Positions 24,663 to 34,618 are shown, numbered from the stretch's first letter. The stretch is DNA of 64,000 bases from M3007 sp046160345 (GCA_046160345.1 JBJXGO010000010.1:1-64000); one strand, 5' to 3'. Numbers and translations are program-made. The notes: generated by a model from the letters alone, not told the origin.

Positions 24663-24740
24663 TCACAGACCAATATTGGGATTAAGGGCTGCGTCCCGGT
24701 AGAAGTCGGCAGTTACGTCGAGGTATGGTTCTTTTTGCAT
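24663..24740 (-). pseudogene. arsM: Truncated 5' remnant of arsM (arsenite methyltransferase)
   Basis: Minus-strand ATG at 24740 opens a 25-codon frame, MQKEPYLDVTADFYRDAALN then PNIGL, followed by TGA and TGT. ArsM proteins of arsenosugar loci begin in just this way (Y-L-x-x-T-x-x-F-Y-x-x-A-x-x-P-x-x-GLCC). The TGA stands where the first Cys codon of GLCC should be, the second Cys (TGT) and a Thr follow, and then all similarity ends about 70 bp before the peroxidase-like gene. The rest of the roughly 350-codon gene has been deleted. The position at the head of the arsenosugar operon supports the call. Confidence 0.65.
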
Positions 24741-24859
24741 TAAAAATTTTGAGTAAAGAACAGCACAATCGGCAAATCTATTGAAAATACAGGTAGGCAG
24801 GAATCTTCAACTTTAAGATTATGACCTGCTTGTCCGTTTAGCGACAGATGATTCGATTG

Positions 24860-25555
24860 TCATTTGTCTGCCGGTTCATTTCGTTCCAAAAGGTCAGGGC
24901 GCCGGTTTCGGGTGCGCTCAAGACTCTGTTCAAAACGCCATTCATTTATCTTTTTTTCATGACCGGAAAGCAGCACTTCCGGCACTTTCATTCCTTCCCA
25001 TTCAGCTGGGCGTGTATATACGGGAGGTGCGAGCAAATCGTCCTGAAAACTGTCGAAAAGCGCCGAGGTTTCATCATTCAAAACACCCGGGATCAAGCGG
25101 CCCACAGCATCAACAATTACCGCAGCTGCCAATTCTCCCCCCGAAAGCACAAAATCTCCAATGCTTATTTCAAGCGTAACATATTTTTGGCGAATACGTT
25201 CATCAATGCCTTTGTAATGTCCGCAAATCACAAGCAGGTTTTCTTTCATACTCAATTGATTGCAAAGGCTTTGATCAAGTGTTTGTCCATCCGGGCTGGT
25301 ATAAATTATGGCGTCATAAGTTCGTTCGGAACTGAGTTTGTCAATGCATGCTGCCAGGGGCTCCGGCCGCATGACCATGCCAGCTCCTCCTCCAAACTGG
25401 TAATCGTCCACCTGACGGTGTTTTCCCAGAGCATAATCGCGTAAATTATGCAGAAAAACTTCCAGCAGGCCCTTGTCTTTGGCCCTTTGCATGATGGAAT
25501 GGTTGAGCGGACTTTCCAAAAGCTCGGGCAGTACGGATATTATGTCGAATCGCAT
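24860..25555 (-). CDS. trmD: tRNA (guanine-N1)-methyltransferase TrmD
   Basis: The 231-residue SPOUT enzyme opens RFDIISVLPELLESPLNHSI and has GGGAGMVMRPEPL, LLVICGHYKGIDERI and the knot motif SIGDFVLSGGELAAAVIVDA, then PPVYTRPAEWEG. It makes m1G37 in tRNAs with G36, preventing frameshifts, and is essential. Usual ribosomal neighbours (rpsP, rimM, rplS) are not adjacent. A -7-like GACCTTCG lies seven bases before the ATG. Confidence 0.96.
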   Translation of the reverse strand: MRFDIISVLPELLESPLNHSIMQRAKDKGLLEVFLHNLRDYALGKHRQVDDYQFGGGAGMVMRPEPLAACIDKLSSERTYDAIIYTSPDGQTLDQSLCNQLSMKENLLVICGHYKGIDERIRQKYVTLEISIGDFVLSGGELAAAVIVDAVGRLIPGVLNDETSALFDSFQDDLLAPPVYTRPAEWEGMKVPEVLLSGHEKKINEWRFEQSLERTRNRRPDLLERNEPADK

Positions 25556-25630
25556 GGTGGGGCGAAGGTCGGGAAAATTGATTATTTGTGCGGACTTTGA
25601 AGTTTCTCCAAATGATACGCATAAAAAAAA

Positions 25631-25660
25631 CGCCGCGCCCTGCTGGTGCAGAACGCGGCG
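25631..25660 (-). terminator. Terminator of the Oar-like TonB receptor gene
   Basis: The GC-rich stem CGCCGCG/CGCGGCG (25631-25637 against 25654-25660) with an inner CTGC/GCAG stem is followed on the minus strand by eight T (25623-25630). Confidence 0.85.
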
Positions 25661-25686
25661 AAACTTATTATAACCAGGTCAATGAC

Positions 25687-28600
25687 TTAGTTGAAGATGT
25701 AACGGATACCGAACTGTGCGGCCCAGGTATCAAATTGGGTTTTACTTTTTACAAACGAATCGCGAAGCAGCACGGTAGAGCCGTCTGCCAGTTTCTGGGT
25801 TGCCAATCTGAACTTTGGAATGCCATCAGCAGTTGTGCCTGTTGAAGTAAGCGGACGATCTGTAACAAAATTGTTGCCAAGACCCCATTCGCTGTTAAGC
25901 AGGTTTGCGGCATTCAGGATGTCTGCCCGAAGCTGGATTGTGTTGCGTTTGCCCCCAACCTTGATAGAAAATTCCTGAATAACAGATACTTCAAAACGAT
26001 GCAGTACCGGGAACAATATGCCATTACGCTCTGCATATTGGCCGCGGCGCGATTTTAGGTAATCACTTTGTTCGATGAAAGCATCATACGCGGCGGCCTG
26101 CTCCGCAGGAGTATAGGTTACACCACTTACCGTAAGTGGATCAAAAGTGAGTTCACTTGCACTCTTTGGCACATAGATCAGGTCGTTGTTGCTAACCCGG
26201 TCGCCATTCATATCGCCTGCGTAAGCATAGGAAAAACGGGCAGAGTTGATATTGCCATTAAAGCCACGGCGCTCACCAACATAACCTATATTAATAGCTG
26301 TTGCTCCTGAAAAATCACCACCGTATTCAAATCTGTAGCCCAAAAGTCCCACCGTGCGGCCTGGAGCATCCTGATCAGCAAATGCAAGGTCAAGGTCGTT
26401 GTTGCCCCGTACGGAACGTGCACTGGTCCACGATCCGGATGCGATGGATCCTGCGCTCATCAAATCCTTGGCTTCGCTAAAAGTATGGGCTACCATGCCA
26501 TAAAAACCTTTTTTGTTTGGATATTCGAGTTTGATGGTTGCTGCACGGTACCAACCTTCATTGGTGGTTCCCATGACTGCTGCCCGGGATACATTGTCAT
26601 TGATGCGAACGCCGTTGTCGTTACCTGCAAAACGCGGGCGTTTGTCCGGCCCGGCGAAGTTAGCGGTTGATGTCTCAAAATTGGCATCAAAATATCTGAC
26701 GGCATTAACGTTGCGATTGTAAAGCAACTCTACAGTTGCTATCAAACCAAACGGCAGTTTTTGATCCAGGGCAAGGTTATTTTTCCAAACCTGTGGGAAC
26801 CGGTAATCGGCATCTGTGGCAGCGATGTCAAAAGTAGAAGGCAGTGTTGGGCTGTCCGGAATGAATATATTGGTTTGTGGCGTGAATTTGTGCTGCCGGG
26901 TTTTTGCGCCAGAAACATCAATAAAACCAGTTAGCACGCCATTGTTTCCAATAGCGTTGGAGACCCAAACATAGGGTGGACGGCCGGTAAATATGCCCGC
27001 GCCACCACGCAACTGGGTTTTCTTGTTACCAAAAACATCCCAGTTGAAACCAGCACGGGGTTCCCACAATACTTTTGGGTCCGGGTTTTTGCCGGTAAAT
27101 AATTTGTAACCACGGTTGCGGTCCGCGTCCACGTAATCCAGGTTGTCAACGGTAGCATTGGAAAGGCCTGTTTCATCAAAGGCAATAACCCCTGCCCGGA
27201 TACCATAAGTAACTTTCAAGCGTTTCCTGATTTGGTATTCATCCTGCAAGTACAGGTCGAACTTGTTGACTTTCAAGGTTTGAAGCGGCTCTGCAGCGCC
27301 ATCTAAAGCCGAGTAGCGATATTGGAACCGGTTGTATCGTATGGCAGAAGTGTCAACATTTGGGTTAAGGAGGCTAAAATCAGAGGCCGCATAAAACTGC
27401 TGGAGCGAGTCAAAAACATACACGCCGTTAGATGCCGGGAAAAACAAGTTATCCGACTTGTATTGTTCAAAATTAGCGCCAATGGTGTAGGTATGCTTGT
27501 CGCGGTAAATGGATACGTTGTCAGTAAAGTGAAGCGTACCGTAGCTCAATTTATTGCTAGGTGTGAAAGGGTCAAAGCCTACAGAGATGTAGGTTTTGTT
27601 GTCCTTCAAAATATCAATGGTGGGGAAGAAATCGCCTTTGTATTGACGGTCTTCATCTTGAAAATCGTAACCTGCACTAAATGTGTTGTAAACTCGATTG
27701 TTGATCTGAGTATTTAACTCTGCAACAATTGACCGGGTGTTGTCGCCAATCAGATAGCCCGCATTTTGATATGACATTGCATCAAAACTGGTGCGTCTGT
27801 TGCCCGCACCTGCTGAGGCGCTGTTGCTGATCAATTGGTCAGAAAGAGAGTTGTGGTGGGTATAGCGGAGCGTTAATCTGTTTTTGTCGTTCACGTTCCA
27901 GTCCAAACGCACCAAAAACTTGTCGCTCTTGGTCTCGTTGTCGTAATTTTCGTAAGGACCGGTCTCGTAACGGTATTTCTCGCGAAGGTAATTACTCAGC
28001 GCATCCAGGTCACTGGCAAGTACACGGGTTACATTGTTGCCGCCGGCATCCAGGGGGCTTCCGTCAGCAACCCAGGTAGTAGCGGGAGTAGTTTGACGTT
28101 GTCTTTCATAATTTACAAAGAAAAAGACTTTGTCCTTAATAATAGCACCGCCCAGACTTGCGCCAAACACTTTTTCGTCAAAGGCTCCAATGTTAGGTTT
28201 TACGTCACCGATCTTTGTGCCATTGAATATGCCAGTCGTGTCGCTTTTCCGGAAGTTGAAAAAAGCTGAGCCAAAGAAATCGTTTTTGCCAGATCGCGTC
28301 ACAGCGTTCAGGCCCGAGCCGACAAAACCTGTTTGGCGCACATCAAATGGCGCTACGTTTACCTGCAACTCTTCAATTGCATCGAGAGAAATGGCAGTGG
28401 AACCTGTACGGCCACCAGCCTGCGCATCAGTGCCCAGACCAAAACCGTTGTTGAATACTGAACCGTCAATGGTAAAATTGTTCATACGGCTGTCCTGAGC
28501 GCCAAATGAGTTTCCATTACCGTTCGGATTGTATTTTGTGATGCTATTGATAGAACGGGCGCCAGTGGTAGGAACTGAAGCCAGTTGTTTCCGGTCAAAA

Positions 28601-29034
28601 GTAGTTGCAGCACCTGTACGATCAGAACTGAAAATGTCGTTTCGGTTAGCCACAATGGTTACTTCTTCTAATACAGAACCGCTTTCCTGTAGTTGCATAT
28701 CCACGTTGGCTGCAGTTCCAAGGCTGGCCCATATGCCATCTTGGGTCATTGATTCGTAACCTGTATAACTCACAGTCACCGAATAGGGCCCGCCAACACG
28801 AACGGCAGGCAGGGTATAGCGGCCTGAAGCGTTGGTAGCTGTGCCATAGCGGGTGTTGGTTGGGGTGTGCGTAGCAACTACAGTTGCTCCAATGAGCGGC
28901 TCCCCGGACTTGTCAGATACAACTCCAGAAATAGAGGAAGTTGTGACCTGTGCAAAAATTTGGGTTCCGGACAATAGGAAAGCTAGCATGGCAAGCGTTT
29001 TCCTAATTGATAAATGTTGTGTAAAATGGTTCAT
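25687..29034 (-). CDS. Oar-like TonB-dependent outer-membrane receptor
   Basis: The 1115-residue protein has a signal peptide ending near IFAQ, a carboxypeptidase-regulatory-like domain (about 33-120: ISGVVSDKSGEPLIGATVVA, GRYTLPAVRVGGPYSVTVSY), a plug domain (about 125-240, including the SRMNNFTIDGSVFNNGFGLG stretch) and a large beta barrel closing in FGIRYIFN. This layout is that of OmpA-related/Oar receptors rather than SusC, and no SusD partner follows. It probably imports or handles a large ligand such as a peptide or protein through the outer membrane. Its own promoter (29076) and terminator (25631) make it a single-gene unit. Confidence 0.88.
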   Translation of the reverse strand: MNHFTQHLSIRKTLAMLAFLLSGTQIFAQVTTSSISGVVSDKSGEPLIGATVVATHTPTNTRYGTATNASGRYTLPAVRVGGPYSVTVSYTGYESMTQDGIWASLGTAANVDMQLQESGSVLEEVTIVANRNDIFSSDRTGAATTFDRKQLASVPTTGARSINSITKYNPNGNGNSFGAQDSRMNNFTIDGSVFNNGFGLGTDAQAGGRTGSTAISLDAIEELQVNVAPFDVRQTGFVGSGLNAVTRSGKNDFFGSAFFNFRKSDTTGIFNGTKIGDVKPNIGAFDEKVFGASLGGAIIKDKVFFFVNYERQRQTTPATTWVADGSPLDAGGNNVTRVLASDLDALSNYLREKYRYETGPYENYDNETKSDKFLVRLDWNVNDKNRLTLRYTHHNSLSDQLISNSASAGAGNRRTSFDAMSYQNAGYLIGDNTRSIVAELNTQINNRVYNTFSAGYDFQDEDRQYKGDFFPTIDILKDNKTYISVGFDPFTPSNKLSYGTLHFTDNVSIYRDKHTYTIGANFEQYKSDNLFFPASNGVYVFDSLQQFYAASDFSLLNPNVDTSAIRYNRFQYRYSALDGAAEPLQTLKVNKFDLYLQDEYQIRKRLKVTYGIRAGVIAFDETGLSNATVDNLDYVDADRNRGYKLFTGKNPDPKVLWEPRAGFNWDVFGNKKTQLRGGAGIFTGRPPYVWVSNAIGNNGVLTGFIDVSGAKTRQHKFTPQTNIFIPDSPTLPSTFDIAATDADYRFPQVWKNNLALDQKLPFGLIATVELLYNRNVNAVRYFDANFETSTANFAGPDKRPRFAGNDNGVRINDNVSRAAVMGTTNEGWYRAATIKLEYPNKKGFYGMVAHTFSEAKDLMSAGSIASGSWTSARSVRGNNDLDLAFADQDAPGRTVGLLGYRFEYGGDFSGATAINIGYVGERRGFNGNINSARFSYAYAGDMNGDRVSNNDLIYVPKSASELTFDPLTVSGVTYTPAEQAAAYDAFIEQSDYLKSRRGQYAERNGILFPVLHRFEVSVIQEFSIKVGGKRNTIQLRADILNAANLLNSEWGLGNNFVTDRPLTSTGTTADGIPKFRLATQKLADGSTVLLRDSFVKSKTQFDTWAAQFGIRYIFN

Positions 29035-29075
29035 ACTGTTAGAAAGGAATGGTTAAAAAGAAAATTTTACGAAGG

Positions 29076-29083
29076 CGAAAGTA
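29076..29083 (-). promoter_or_regulatory. -7-like box of the Oar-like receptor gene
   Basis: Minus-strand TACTTTCG differs from TAnnTTTG at one base, and a TTG lies about 19 nt upstream. The leader would be about 40 nt. A perfect 8-bp hairpin with a T7 loop lies just upstream at 29110-29132. Confidence 0.35.
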
Positions 29084-29296
29084 CACTTGCAATATTAAAC
29101 CCCAATTAAGTTTTGCCTTTTTTTGGCAAAACCAACCCGAAACCAATCGGCTTAGTCCTTTACTTTTTCCTACTTTTGAGCTGCATATTGTAAATGTCTT
29201 TTTTGAACCCAAGACAATCAGCATCTTGTGTATTTTGTAAGTTACGCAAGCGTACAGATTTTAAAAATGCAACATCAAAAGTAAAAATCTTAAAAC

Positions 29297-31018
29297 ATGA
29301 AAAAAACTATCCTGGTCTTTTCTCTTCTGTTGGCGGCTTTCTCTGCCTCCCGTGCCCAAGTTATTATTTCCGAGATCATGTACAATCCGCCTGAAAGTGG
29401 CACCGACTCCCTGGAGTATATCGAATTGCATAATTTCAACAATCTCCCCACAAATATTTCCGGTTGGACATTTTTTCCACTCAACAGTATTGAGTATGTT
29501 TTTCCTGCAGGTACGATCATGCCTCCAGGGGGCTATGTTGTTGTGGCAAAAAGTGCATCTGCATTCAATTCGGTTTTTGGCTTCATGCCCCTGGTTTGGA
29601 CTGCCGGCGCATTCAGCAACAATGGAGAAGTAATTGAACTTCACGATGCTAATGGTGTGCAAAAGGACATAGTTACCTATTCGAACGCGCTCCCATGGCC
29701 GGTTGAAGCTGCAGGGATGGGGCCTTCCATTGTTCTTTGCGATTTTAATTCCGACAATAGTCTGCCAGGTAATTGGCAGGCCGCTTCAACGGGTACCGGG
29801 ATAATTGTCAACGGAAATGAGGTAAAAGGTAACCCTGGCGCAGCTTCCGGATGCTCTGGCACCAACCAGATCACTGCCGTGGACGACAATTTAGCCGTTC
29901 CTTCCGGGCAATCCAGTTATTTAAATGTTCAGGGAAATGACCTTATTGTCAATTCTATCACGCTTTTCATTATTACTTCTCCACCTTCCAATGGTACCGC
30001 TACTGTAACCGGGCATGGCATTACTTACCAATCCAATCCCGGTTATTGCGGCCCAGATCAATTTTCGTATCAAATATGTGATGCAACAAATTGCTCAGAG
30101 GCAACGGTTAATTTGACGGTAAAATGCTACTCCGTGCGTACTATTGGATCAGTTACAGGAGAAAGCCCAACCACTGGCGTAGCTGACTCCCTTAATGTGA
30201 ACTGTGAATTGCAGGGTACGGTTTATGGCGTAAACCTTCGTCCATTCAACAACAGCGTACCTTCCCTTTTATTTACAATTATTGACGCCAATGGAGATGG
30301 AATTGCAGTTTCCACGCTGGGGGGAACCTTTGGATATACCGTAAAAGAAAAAGATAATGTGACTGTACGAGGCACGATCGCTCAATTCAATGGTCAAACG
30401 GAGATCCGCCCCGATACAGTCATTAAAAATTCAGAAGGCAATCCACTACTTATGCCTGCGGTCGTCACAAGCTTGACAGAAGCAACTGAGTCTAAATTAA
30501 TTAAAATCAATAGTTTGCATTTGGTTGATCCGACTGAATGGACCACTGGAATGGGAAATAGTGGGTTCAATGCCCGTGCGGTTTCCGACAATTTCCCCAA
30601 CGACACTATTCTCATTCGAATAGACCGTGACGTGGAAACCTATAACCTTGGGGCGCCACCGCCCTTTGACCTTACTGGAATTGGAGGTCAGTTCGACCCA
30701 TCAAATCCACACAGCTCAGGATATCAAATTTTGCCCCGCTATAATGCTGATATTGATGACATTGCAGGCACAAACCAAGCTGATTTCAGCAATGATGTAA
30801 CTATAACACCCAATCCTGCAAAAGATCTGATAACCATTGATATGAATATTTCAATGGATCGACTCACGATTATGAATACAAAAGGTCAGCAAATCAAAAC
30901 TTTTTACAATCCAGGTGGCCAGCAAAAAATGGATATTTCACTTTTAAAAGCTGGCGTTTACATGATTCGTTTTGAAAAGGATGGAAAATCCTGGACGACT
31001 CGATTTGTGAAAATGTAG
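29297..31018 (+). CDS. Secreted lamin-tail-domain protein with T9SS C-terminal sorting domain
   Basis: The 573-residue protein has a signal peptide (ending SRAQ), a lamin tail domain (about 21-140: VIISEIMYNPPESGTDSLEY, ISGWTF, PGGYVVVAK), a cadherin-like Ig repeat (about 188-275: AVDDNLAVPSGQSSYL, GPDQFSYQICD), an OB-fold-like region (about 285-390) and a type A T9SS sorting domain (from about 490: ITPNPAKDLITIDMN, LKAGVYMIRFEKDGK). It is exported through the Sec system, then through the type IX machine to the cell surface. Lamin tail domains in bacteria occur in surface and nuclease-linked proteins; no catalytic domain is visible, so it may be adhesive. A strong terminator follows. Confidence 0.88.
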   Translation: MKKTILVFSLLLAAFSASRAQVIISEIMYNPPESGTDSLEYIELHNFNNLPTNISGWTFFPLNSIEYVFPAGTIMPPGGYVVVAKSASAFNSVFGFMPLVWTAGAFSNNGEVIELHDANGVQKDIVTYSNALPWPVEAAGMGPSIVLCDFNSDNSLPGNWQAASTGTGIIVNGNEVKGNPGAASGCSGTNQITAVDDNLAVPSGQSSYLNVQGNDLIVNSITLFIITSPPSNGTATVTGHGITYQSNPGYCGPDQFSYQICDATNCSEATVNLTVKCYSVRTIGSVTGESPTTGVADSLNVNCELQGTVYGVNLRPFNNSVPSLLFTIIDANGDGIAVSTLGGTFGYTVKEKDNVTVRGTIAQFNGQTEIRPDTVIKNSEGNPLLMPAVVTSLTEATESKLIKINSLHLVDPTEWTTGMGNSGFNARAVSDNFPNDTILIRIDRDVETYNLGAPPPFDLTGIGGQFDPSNPHSSGYQILPRYNADIDDIAGTNQADFSNDVTITPNPAKDLITIDMNISMDRLTIMNTKGQQIKTFYNPGGQQKMDISLLKAGVYMIRFEKDGKSWTTRFVKM

Positions 31019-31062
31019 GGCATAACTCATTTTGCCTTACTGCATTCTTACGCTCCATATTT

Positions 31063-31096
31063 CGCCCTGCGGTACGAAAACCGCAGGGCGATTTTT
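31063..31096 (+). terminator. Terminator after the lamin-tail protein gene
   Basis: A 10-bp perfect stem CGCCCTGCGG/CCGCAGGGCG (31063-31072 against 31081-31090) with an 8-nt loop is followed by ATTTTT. Confidence 0.88.
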
Positions 31097-31182
31097 GTCC
31101 ACTCAAAGACCATTTTCATTACCGGTTAATTTTTGGCTCAAAGATTGCAAAGGCCCGAAACTATTACAAACCTGCCAATTGT

Positions 31183-32076
31183 ATGAAATACTTTCAATTC
31201 CGTATTATAATTATTTTGCTTTGTTTTTTAGCGCCAGCCTATTTGTTTCCCCAAAACACCAGGCTTCCCCGTCAAGTTGCACTGCCAGCCGAGTTGAAAG
31301 AAGTTTCCGGAATGACCCGTTTGCCAAATGGCGATCTTTGGCTTTTAAACGACTCGAAAAATCCGGCAGACCTTTTCCGTTTTGATCCAATTGCTGGCAA
31401 GCTTTTGGAAACCAGACTTATACCTGTCACAAATTTTGATTGGGAAGACCTTACCCACGATGCCTCGGGCAATCTGTACATCGGCGATTTCGGCAATAAC
31501 TCGAATCGACGCCGAAACCTCCGGATATTCCGCTACGATCCTTCAAAAGGAACACTTGACAGTATTCAATTCCGATATCCCGACCAGACGGAATTTCCAC
31601 CCAAAAATGAAGAAAACTGGAACTTCAATTGTGAGGCCATGGTCTTTTTTAAGGATAGCCTCCACCTTTTTTCAAAAAACAGCTTCAAAGGAAATTTTTA
31701 TACCAAGCATTATGTGATACCTGCAATCCCCAATGGCAACACAGAATATGTAGCGGAATTACGCGACAGCATCCGGCTCAAAAACAGGGTGGTGACCGGA
31801 GCGGCAATTAGTTCTGATGGCAGTATTTTTGTGCTGACGGGCTATATTATTGGCAAAAAACTAGGGTTTCTGCCCTTTACCCGAGCAAGTGCAATGTATT
31901 TCAGGAGATTTTCAGGAAGTCAATTTTTAAGGGGTAAACAACGGTGGAAACGTTTGCCTAAATTCCTGATTTCGAGACAATACGAGTCAATAACCCAATG
32001 GGAAGGCAATTTGTGGTTGGCCGCCAACGAAGGAAGGAAGCCTCAGTTTCAGCGAATATGGCGAATTTCCAGATAA
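31183..32076 (+). CDS. Secreted protein with beta-propeller-like sequence
   Basis: The 297-residue protein has a signal peptide (about 1-24, ending LFPQ) and repeated short motifs typical of propeller blades: SGMTRLPNGDLWLLNDSKNP, DLTHDASGNLYIGDFGNN, GAAISSDGSIFVLTGY and ITQWEGNLWLAANEG. No catalytic residues or lipobox are evident. The conserved acidic loops (NDSKNP, GDFGNN) may bind calcium. I do not recognise a named family with certainty. It ends directly against the convergent Omp85 gene with no spacer, and no terminator is visible. Confidence 0.7.
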   Translation: MKYFQFRIIIILLCFLAPAYLFPQNTRLPRQVALPAELKEVSGMTRLPNGDLWLLNDSKNPADLFRFDPIAGKLLETRLIPVTNFDWEDLTHDASGNLYIGDFGNNSNRRRNLRIFRYDPSKGTLDSIQFRYPDQTEFPPKNEENWNFNCEAMVFFKDSLHLFSKNSFKGNFYTKHYVIPAIPNGNTEYVAELRDSIRLKNRVVTGAAISSDGSIFVLTGYIIGKKLGFLPFTRASAMYFRRFSGSQFLRGKQRWKRLPKFLISRQYESITQWEGNLWLAANEGRKPQFQRIWRISR

Positions 32077-34503
32077 TTAGAAAGGATACCCAACTGCCAG
32101 GCTTGGGTTGAAATCCCTAGCCTGTAATTTTGAAATCAGGCTTTTGACCCAATACGAGTTGTTGCCAGGATACAAATAAGGCCGTCGAAGCGGCAGGCCA
32201 AAATCCATCCGTAAAACAAAATAATCCAAATCCATACGAAGGCCGAGGCCAGTTCCAATGGCAATGTTTTTATAGGAGTCCCATCTAAGCTCAGAATCTA
32301 CACGATCAGGGTCTTTCCGCAGTGTCCAGATATTGCCCCCGTCCACAAATACCGCCCCTTTGAGCCACAAAAAAAGCGGGAAGCGCAGTTCACCACCAAA
32401 CTCGAATCGAAAATCGGCAGCTTGATAAAATGGTTGCGTATCGTCGGGCAGCCCGTCAGATTTTAACTTTACGTAACCGCCTGGCCCGAGCTCACGGATA
32501 CGCCATGCGCGAAGACTGGATGGGCCCCCTACAAAATATTGCTTCACAAAGGGCACCGTCTTTGAGTTTCCAAAAGGAACTGCTACACCAGCGCCAACCC
32601 GTATTGCACCAGCTAAGCTTTGGCTAAAATTTCGCGTGTACACGGCTTCCTGATCGAGTCGCAAAAATTGAGCGAAATCCAGGTCGCCTATACGCCATAC
32701 GGGTTCTTTGTTTCCGGTCAAAACAGGCCATAATCGGTTGGCTGCCAACACTTCCAACCCGCTAAACTCGCTTGCGAACCGGTAGTTCCAGCGCTCTCCA
32801 AAACGGTTTGGGCGGTTTGCATAACTATAGTTGAACGAGCGCAGCAAAAGCCCCGTGAATAGCTGGTTGCCAAAACTTCGCTGCAAAAATTCTCCGGGCA
32901 CCAATAGCGAATCGAATTGAGGACGCAGGATATCCAGGCCTATATGATCCCAATTGTATTGGTGTTCAGGGTCAGAACGAACTCGATAACCAAAGGTCAA
33001 ATTGGAGAGATGATAGGCGTAAAAATTGCTGACATCCAGGTAATTGTAGTTTAGCGACAGCCTTGCCTCCCCATCATTGCGTATTCTCTCGTAGAATCTT
33101 TTTGTCAACAGACGCTTTTTACCCAAATGGATATGGCTGGCAAGCCGCCAAAAACCCAGGTAGTCAAAAAAGCGGGGGAATAAGAGTTCATTTTGAAATT
33201 TAAATTCCTGCGAAAAAATAATTTTCGGGTTGGCAATATCGAATTCAATATTGTAGCTCACGCTGCTTTGCAAGTTTTCAGCCCCGGAAAGCAAGTTGCG
33301 GTTTTGCAGGAAAAAAATTGGAGAAAGTCCCAAAAGTCCATTGCTGATAGAATTTCGGGAATAGTTGAAGTCCAAATCACCGCCTGGTGAAAAACGTTTG
33401 TTGGGGGAGAGGTTTACGGTGACGTTAATTTTGTCTGATTCAAGGCTGTCTTGCAGAGGCCTCAAGGATACAAAACGATAAACTCCAAGGGCGTTTAGGT
33501 TTCGCAGGGTCTGGTCAAACTCGGATTGTTGAAATAGGGTGCCAGGGTCGAACAAGATTTTTTTTCTCAATAACGAAGGCCTGATCCAGAGTTTGGCCTC
33601 TGCCGCAGCAAAATACACCCCTCTGATGGTTGTATCACGTCGGACGGTGGATAAGGTTGGCACAACTCCTGAAAGCACTTCCACTTTTCCGATCTTGTAA
33701 ATACGGTGCATTGTGCTGTCGTTGAAAGGAAGTACTTCTATCGTTACATTGGCTTTGGTGCCAATACTGTCCCCTCCAAACTCAATAAATTGCGGGATAA
33801 AATAGGCATACCCCCTGTTTTTCAATTCTGAGGATATCCGCAATTTTTCTGCATCAAAAATATAGGCATCAAGTGGAGACCCTTTTTTTATTAAACATTC
33901 GGCTGAAGTAGCGCGGAGGATTTGAAGTATCTGGGTATCCCGACTCACAAATTCTATACTGTCAACCGAATAGCGTGGCCCAAGATTTAGATAATAGGTG
34001 GTTTTCGCTTTTTTCCTTCCAACATTTTTGGTGGTAAAACTAGCTTCAGCGCGGAAATAGCCCCTTTGCCGCATCTGAGTTTTAAAATTTAACGCAGTTC
34101 GGATTGCCAGGGCGGGATCATAGATCGCAGGTGGCTCAGCAACACGCTTGTTGATCCATCTTGCAAAACGGGATTTTCGGTCGCGGTACTTGTAGTAAAA
34201 TCCCAGGCGGGGATAGAAAAAGCCCAGGTTTTTTCGATTGGGCTTTTGTCGATAAAAAGGCTCCAACTCGTTCGCCAGCGCAGATTTGGCGGAAAGGTTG
34301 AGGCGCTTTTCAGCATTAATTATCAGGGAATTTTTTATCAAAAGGCGTTCTCCTTTTTCAGCATCCAGATGTTTGGTCACATTGCAGGCTGATAGCGCGA
34401 TGCAACATAGCAACATGAAGCTCCCCAATGCGCCAAGCTGATATTTTCGATCTGGGGAAATTGATTTTTCTTGTTGGAAAATTCTTTTTTGAATCAACGA
34501 CAT
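32077..34503 (-). CDS. BamA/TamA-family (Omp85) outer-membrane lipoprotein
   Basis: The 808-residue protein has a lipoprotein signal with lipobox LSAC (Cys40), an N-terminal periplasmic part with POTRA-like segments (about 60-370), and a C-terminal Omp85 barrel. Typical Omp85 features are TVNLSPNKRFSPGGDLDFNY, the lid-loop stretch FVGGPSSLRAWRIRELGPGG, FRFEFGGELRFPLF and GAVFVDGGNIW, ending FNPSLAVGYPF with a terminal Phe. It is too divergent to be the main BamA, and the lipid anchor is typical of Bacteroidota TamA-like paralogs. It probably inserts or exports particular outer-membrane proteins. Its substrate is unknown. Confidence 0.85.
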   Translation of the reverse strand: MSLIQKRIFQQEKSISPDRKYQLGALGSFMLLCCIALSACNVTKHLDAEKGERLLIKNSLIINAEKRLNLSAKSALANELEPFYRQKPNRKNLGFFYPRLGFYYKYRDRKSRFARWINKRVAEPPAIYDPALAIRTALNFKTQMRQRGYFRAEASFTTKNVGRKKAKTTYYLNLGPRYSVDSIEFVSRDTQILQILRATSAECLIKKGSPLDAYIFDAEKLRISSELKNRGYAYFIPQFIEFGGDSIGTKANVTIEVLPFNDSTMHRIYKIGKVEVLSGVVPTLSTVRRDTTIRGVYFAAAEAKLWIRPSLLRKKILFDPGTLFQQSEFDQTLRNLNALGVYRFVSLRPLQDSLESDKINVTVNLSPNKRFSPGGDLDFNYSRNSISNGLLGLSPIFFLQNRNLLSGAENLQSSVSYNIEFDIANPKIIFSQEFKFQNELLFPRFFDYLGFWRLASHIHLGKKRLLTKRFYERIRNDGEARLSLNYNYLDVSNFYAYHLSNLTFGYRVRSDPEHQYNWDHIGLDILRPQFDSLLVPGEFLQRSFGNQLFTGLLLRSFNYSYANRPNRFGERWNYRFASEFSGLEVLAANRLWPVLTGNKEPVWRIGDLDFAQFLRLDQEAVYTRNFSQSLAGAIRVGAGVAVPFGNSKTVPFVKQYFVGGPSSLRAWRIRELGPGGYVKLKSDGLPDDTQPFYQAADFRFEFGGELRFPLFLWLKGAVFVDGGNIWTLRKDPDRVDSELRWDSYKNIAIGTGLGLRMDLDYFVLRMDFGLPLRRPYLYPGNNSYWVKSLISKLQARDFNPSLAVGYPF

Positions 34504-34610
34504 GGTGTAGGAAACGCCTGAGTATTATTTTAACTCCCGCAAAAGTCGTGAAAAAAATGCAGGTGCCGTGCTTTGGCTCTCAGTTGTAGGAAATGGGTTG
34601 CCACAAGTTT

Positions 34611-34618
34611 TACATTTG
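34611..34618 (+). promoter_or_regulatory. -7 box of the TrmH-family gene
   Basis: TACATTTG matches TAnnTTTG exactly, 59 nt before the ATG at 34678. TTG triplets upstream lie at non-standard spacing. Confidence 0.35.

Noticed and set aside
29110..29132. Perfect 8-bp hairpin GTTTTGCC/GGCAAAAC with a T7 loop
   Set aside because: It lies upstream of a gene, with the T-run in the loop rather than after the stem, so it is not a terminator. No regulatory role can be argued from it.
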